Source of the DNA: Candidatus Moranbacteria bacterium RIFCSPHIGHO2_02_FULL_40_12b | GTDB taxonomy: Bacteria > Patescibacteriota > Minisyncoccia > Moranbacterales > 2-12-FULL-40-10 | Reading direction: 5' to 3' | Assembly: GCA_001784725.1 (NCBI GenBank) | Contig: MFRX01000005.1 | Span: 4,123-12,196 of the forward strand | Length of the DNA stretch: 8,074 bases | In this document: piece by piece, positions 6,074 through 8,074 of the stretch | Position numbering within the stretch: the stretch's first letter is position 1 | How the letters are laid out: each line of letters begins with the position of its first letter | Translations under genes and position numbers: made by a program | The notes under the pieces: model-generated | Seen by the model: the letters and a program-made list of their open reading frames with translations, nothing else | Told to the model about the DNA's origin: nothing | Database searches by the model: none

Positions 6074-6880
6074 TTGAACTCCTTTCAAAAAATAAAAGTA
6101 TTTACATTAGACACGCTTTTCCCAATACATTGCATTTCTTGTAATTATGAAGGTCTTTGGCTCTGCGAAGAATGCCTGGAAAAAATTCCCCTGAAACAGG
6201 AATGGACTTGCCCTATCTGCGAAAAAAATATCACGCCTGGCGGGCGTGTTTGTTTTCACTGCAGAAAAAAATCGTTTCTGGATGGACTGCTGGTGGCGGC
6301 TTCATATAAAGAAAATCTAATTTCATCAGCCGTACATTATTTAAAATACCGGTTTGCCAAAGATCTGTATATTCCTTTGGGCAAAATATTGACCAAAGCC
6401 CTGAATAATTCCGGACTTCCCCTTCCCGAAATAATCGTTCCGGTCCCGCTCCATAAAAGGCGACTGCGCTGGCGGGGATTCAACCAGTCGGAACTATTGG
6501 CGGAATATCTGGGTGAAAATTTAACACCCGGATTTTCCATTCCGATTTTTAATAATTTACTAATCCGGAAAAAATACACCCAACCGCAGATGAAAATAAA
6601 AAATTATTTCCGCCGGAAGAAAAACATAGAAAATGCCTTTATGATAGATACCTCATCCATGTCCTTCTCCCCTTTAATAAGGGGAGATGCCCCGAAGGGG
6701 CAGAGAGGTCAAGAATATGGAATGAAAAAAGAAAACTTTCTAAAAAATAAAAAAATCCTTTTGATTGATGACATCGCCACCACCGGTTCCACCCTTTTTG
6801 AATGCGCCAAAGTTCTGAAATCCGCCGGCGCCGCCGAGGTATTCGCCTCCGTCATCGCCCGGCAGGAAAATAAGAAATAA
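6074..6880 (+). CDS. comF: ComF family protein (zinc-ribbon plus phosphoribosyltransferase fold)
   Basis: Cytoplasmic protein of the ComF/GntX family, linked to uptake and processing of transforming DNA; the exact reaction is unsettled. Of 268 residues, the first part has four CxxC pairs (Cys20/23, 31/34, 46/49, 60/63), a double zinc-ribbon. The type I phosphoribosyltransferase part shows PVPLHKRRLRWRGFNQSELL (123-142), KKYTQPQMK (166-174) and the PRPP-binding loop ILLIDDIATTGSTL (228-241) with Asp232-Asp233. The start is TTG at 6074: an in-frame TAA lies two codons upstream and no later start keeps the first cysteines. Residues 197-216 (SFSPLIRGDAPKGQRGQEYG) are not part of the family core; they are the translation of a palindromic repeat just before the PRPP loop. 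It lies 83 bases after clpC and ends at a good terminator. Stop TAA. Confidence 0.9.
   Translation: MNSFQKIKVFTLDTLFPIHCISCNYEGLWLCEECLEKIPLKQEWTCPICEKNITPGGRVCFHCRKKSFLDGLLVAASYKENLISSAVHYLKYRFAKDLYIPLGKILTKALNNSGLPLPEIIVPVPLHKRRLRWRGFNQSELLAEYLGENLTPGFSIPIFNNLLIRKKYTQPQMKIKNYFRRKKNIENAFMIDTSSMSFSPLIRGDAPKGQRGQEYGMKKENFLKNKKILLIDDIATTGSTLFECAKVLKSAGAAEVFASVIARQENKK
6663..6709 (+). repeat. Palindromic repeat inserted in frame within comF
   Basis: Two back-to-back hairpins are visible: CTCCCCTT-taat-AAGGGGAG (6667-6686), a perfect 8-bp stem, and TGCCCC-gaa-GGGGCA (6688-6702), a perfect 6-bp stem. GAGAGGT follows, a partial match to an outer arm at CCTTCTC. From memory, the double-hairpin form resembles palindromic repeats seen between genes in several bacterial groups. 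Here it is read through without a stop as SPLIRGDAPKGQRG, just ahead of the PRPP loop. It has no coding capacity of its own. Confidence 0.72.
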
Positions 6881-6882
6881 AA

Positions 6883-6922
6883 AAAGAGTCAAGCGAGTTT
6901 TCGCCTGGCTCTTTAATTTTTA
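6883..6922. terminator. Bidirectional rho-independent terminator between comF and the convergent small gene
   Basis: The arms AAAGAGTCAAGCG (6883-6895) and CGCCTGGCTCTTT (6902-6914) pair over 13 positions with one wobble and one mismatch around a 6-base loop. TTTAATTTTT follows in the comF direction, and the A-run at 6879-6885 gives a U-tract in the opposite direction. The TAA stop of the minus-strand gene (6913-6915) overlaps the stem. Confidence 0.85.
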
Positions 6923-7290
6923 AAAAGTTCTTCGATCCTTTCCCAGGTTCGCTCTTCGCGCATTTCAAAGGTGATTAATATGCAGGGAACATTACAGTGG
7001 AGTAATTCTTTTTTTCTATGATACAACTTTGAGATAGTAATTCCGAAATGTCTGACTGATATTTCTCCATTTACCATCATTCTAACTGTAAAATCCTTCC
7101 TCTCTCTGTCCTCCGGGCTATTTGGAGCGTTATATTGAAATGAATGCAACACTCCCTCTTCAATTTTTTTCCTTAGAATTTTTTCTACAGTTTTTTCCAT
7201 TTCCTTGCCGAGAAAAGAAAAGCGATTGCCCCTTCTTATTGAAAAATCTTTTATCCTATCCGATTTCTTTCTGAAAGTCCTGGATTTCAA
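6913..7290 (-). CDS. Hypothetical protein, possibly a degenerate PD-(D/E)XK-type nuclease domain
   Basis: 125 residues, no signal peptide or membrane segment, very basic at the start (residues 1-22). No sure family is recognised. The middle, NAPNSPEDRERKDFTV (54-69), then a beta hairpin and EISV (76-79), recalls small restriction-endonuclease-like domains in which an Asp-containing strand is followed by a Gln/Glu-x-Lys strand. Here the expected lysine position appears to be Phe82, so catalysis would be lost if that reading is right. The helix KEMEKTVEKIL (29-39) could be the first helix of such a fold. The start is TTG at 7290, chosen because AAGGAGGTGG lies nine bases upstream at ideal spacing; this is the only strong Shine-Dalgarno in the window. 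It has its own promoter and a terminator shared with comF, so it is a single-gene unit. That it is a real gene is well supported; its function is not. Confidence 0.75.
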   Translation of the reverse strand: MKSRTFRKKSDRIKDFSIRRGNRFSFLGKEMEKTVEKILRKKIEEGVLHSFQYNAPNSPEDRERKDFTVRMMVNGEISVRHFGITISKLYHRKKELLHCNVPCILITFEMREERTWERIEELFKN

Positions 7291-7296
7291 TCTTAA

Positions 7297-7306
7297 CCAC
7301 CTCCTT
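7297..7306 (-). promoter_or_regulatory. Strong Shine-Dalgarno deciding the TTG start at 7290
   Basis: On the minus strand AAGGAGGTGG has a full GGAGG core nine bases before TTG. It fixes the start of the 125-residue gene and contrasts with the other genes here, which have weak sites or none. Confidence 0.85.
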
Positions 7307-7340
7307 CTTATTTATAATATAAAGAATGATATCTGATGCT

Positions 7341-7369
7341 ATTATAAATTAAAAAAAATGTCAACTCAA
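7341..7369 (-). promoter_or_regulatory. Candidate promoter of the 125-residue gene
   Basis: On the minus strand, TTGAGT (7369 to 7364) is separated by exactly 17 bases from a perfect TATAAT (7346 to 7341). A T8 run sits in the spacer. A consensus TTGACA overlaps at 7364 to 7359 but would be only 12 bases from that -10; with a 17-base spacer it would pair with TAGCAT. The predicted start is near 7334, about 45 bases before the TTG. Confidence 0.6.
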
Positions 7370-7421
7370 TCGGCAGGCTGGTTTTTGCACTATCACTCCC
7401 TAATTATATCCTAAAATAAAA

Positions 7422-7445
7422 AATTACGTAATTAATTGCGTAATT
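7422..7445. promoter_or_regulatory. 24-base imperfect palindrome in the gap between the small gene and the glycoside-hydrolase remnant
   Basis: The half-sites AATTACGTAATT and AATTGCGTAATT make a palindrome with one symmetric pair of differences, centred between 7433 and 7434. It lies about 55 bases upstream of the candidate promoter for the 125-residue gene, so it could be an operator. The A/T richness means chance is not excluded. Apart from the promoter and this site, 7291-7536 holds no gene that I can see. Confidence 0.3.
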
Positions 7446-7536
7446 CCGATTGGCGGTTATTTAAAAAATTTATTCGCTCTTATTATTTTATCTGGCTTTA
7501 TTAAAATTGATGGTAAATTCTTTTTCCGTTCTTTAA

Positions 7537-7969
7537 TTATTTTTCCTCAATAAACACTGGTTTGCCGCTAAGAGTAATTGTAATTTTTCCAGCGGAAACA
7601 GATTTTGTTTCTGTATTAAACGCGGTATTGTAATTCGTCACTTCTTTCCCTGATTCATATTTGGGAATCGCTTCGGTAATTTTGACTTGAGTTGAAGAAA
7701 TTCCTGAAATTGTAATGATTTGGCTTCCGGAATTATCATTCCACGCTACCCAGATGTTTTTTCCATTGTTATTGAATTTGTAAATATAAACGCCGCCTGA
7801 TTCTTGAATTTTCTCTATATTGTCCCAGTCGCTTCCTTCCAAAACTTCAGTCATTTTTTTGTAAGGTGTAGTAGGAGAGTTTTTTGTGGGATTGGCCGTC
7901 GTTATCGGGGTTCTGAACCAGTTCGTAGCACTGAAAGACACTTTTTGCTGTATTTAGCACTGGCGTCAT
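7537..7969 (-). pseudogene. Remnant of a glycoside-hydrolase-like gene: C-terminal end only, with a frameshift
   Basis: Two overlapping frames together give one continuous family-like sequence. The first (7969 to 7847) reads SVFQCYELVQNPDNDGQSHK and then KLSYYT, like the last strand of a clan GH-A barrel with its conserved YEL. The second (ending at TAA 7537-7539) takes over with KKMTEVLEGSDWDNIEKI, IYKFNNNGKNIWVAWND and a beta-rich tail ending GKPVFIEEK. The change of frame falls at a run of seven A bases (minus strand, 7860 to 7854). Dropping one A joins the frames as SYYTLQKMTEVLEG; dropping one T just before (7864/7863) gives SYYTYKKMTEVLEG. About 143 residues remain; the rest of the barrel with the catalytic acids is missing, and a TAA lies just before the ATG at 7969. 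No Shine-Dalgarno or signal peptide is visible. A GTG at 7941 would open the second frame but has no support. Family identity is from recognised motifs, not a search. Confidence 0.65.
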
Positions 7970-8074
7970 TTATTTTTCTAAAAATTATTTTTTTGTTCAT
8001 GTTATGACTTTTGTTTATTTTATCATTCTAAACAATTTCCAGCGATACAGCAGCCATTAATCCACTCGCTGCTA
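7970..8074. other. Right edge: no assignable gene; possible end of a minus-strand gene and a truncated palindrome
   Basis: Two minus-strand frames enter from the right edge without a stop and end at about 8023 and 8028. One reads SSEWINGCCIAGNCLE and the other AASGLMAAVSLEIV. Either could be the last residues of a gene lying beyond the edge, but such short open stretches are expected by chance. AGCAGC (8049-8054) and GCTGCT (8068-8073) can pair, as can AGCGA (8041-8045) and TCGCT (8066-8070), and these two pairings exclude each other. The structure is cut by the edge. Confidence 0.2.

Noticed and set aside
7847..7969. Programmed frameshift in the glycoside-hydrolase-like gene
   Set aside because: The needed shift is +1, not the -1 usual at A-runs, and the gene also lacks its N-terminal barrel, so decay or a sequence error is simpler.
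7804..8007. Plus-strand open frame of 67 codons ending in a hydrophobic stretch
   Set aside because: It overlaps the glycoside-hydrolase remnant on the other strand, and has no Shine-Dalgarno or recognisable motif.
8023..8074. C-terminal end of a gene entering from the right edge
   Set aside because: Two different frames stay open for only 14-16 codons, which chance explains; neither can be assigned.

Overview
The window looks like a chromosomal segment from a Candidate Phyla Radiation bacterium (Patescibacteria, most likely Parcubacteria-like). This is inferred from four things: compact type IV pilus proteins of the divergent kind common in that group, a ClpC and a ComF with many Lys/Ile/Asn residues, many initiation regions without a Shine-Dalgarno sequence, and several short palindromic elements in the gaps. 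No rRNA or marker gene is present, so the assignment is moderate. The standard stop codons fit every gene; no in-frame TGA was seen.

Layout. Positions 1-3190 hold a minus-strand type IV pilus operon, read right to left as pilM, pilN, pilO, then the first 154 codons of pilB, which runs off the left edge. The gaps pilN-pilO and pilO-pilB each carry a hairpin-forming inverted repeat with a shared end motif beside the next start codon. A 298-base divergent region (3191-3488) separates pilM from clpC. It holds a 91-bp inverted repeat, a second strong hairpin, and a candidate promoter facing each way. Positions 3489-5990 encode a full ClpC AAA+ unfoldase. After an almost pure A/T spacer comes comF (6074-6880), which carries a small palindromic repeat read in frame. 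A terminator that can work in both directions (about 6883-6922) separates comF from a convergent 125-residue protein of unknown function on the minus strand. That gene has a TTG start, the only canonical Shine-Dalgarno seen here and a good sigma70-type promoter. The last 540 bases hold the decayed, frameshifted C-terminal end of a glycoside-hydrolase-like gene.

How they fit. PilM-PilN-PilO form the alignment platform of the pilus motor and PilB is its extension ATPase. ComF is a phosphoribosyltransferase-fold protein linked to DNA uptake, so pilus plus ComF suggests natural competence; that link is inference. ClpC with an IGF loop implies a ClpP partner elsewhere. No wholly new system is evident. 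The most unusual content is the set of short palindromic elements: two related ones in the pilus operon, where the ribosome-binding sites are embedded or adjacent, one in the pilM leader, and one inserted in frame in comF. The frameshifted remnant at the right end is also notable.
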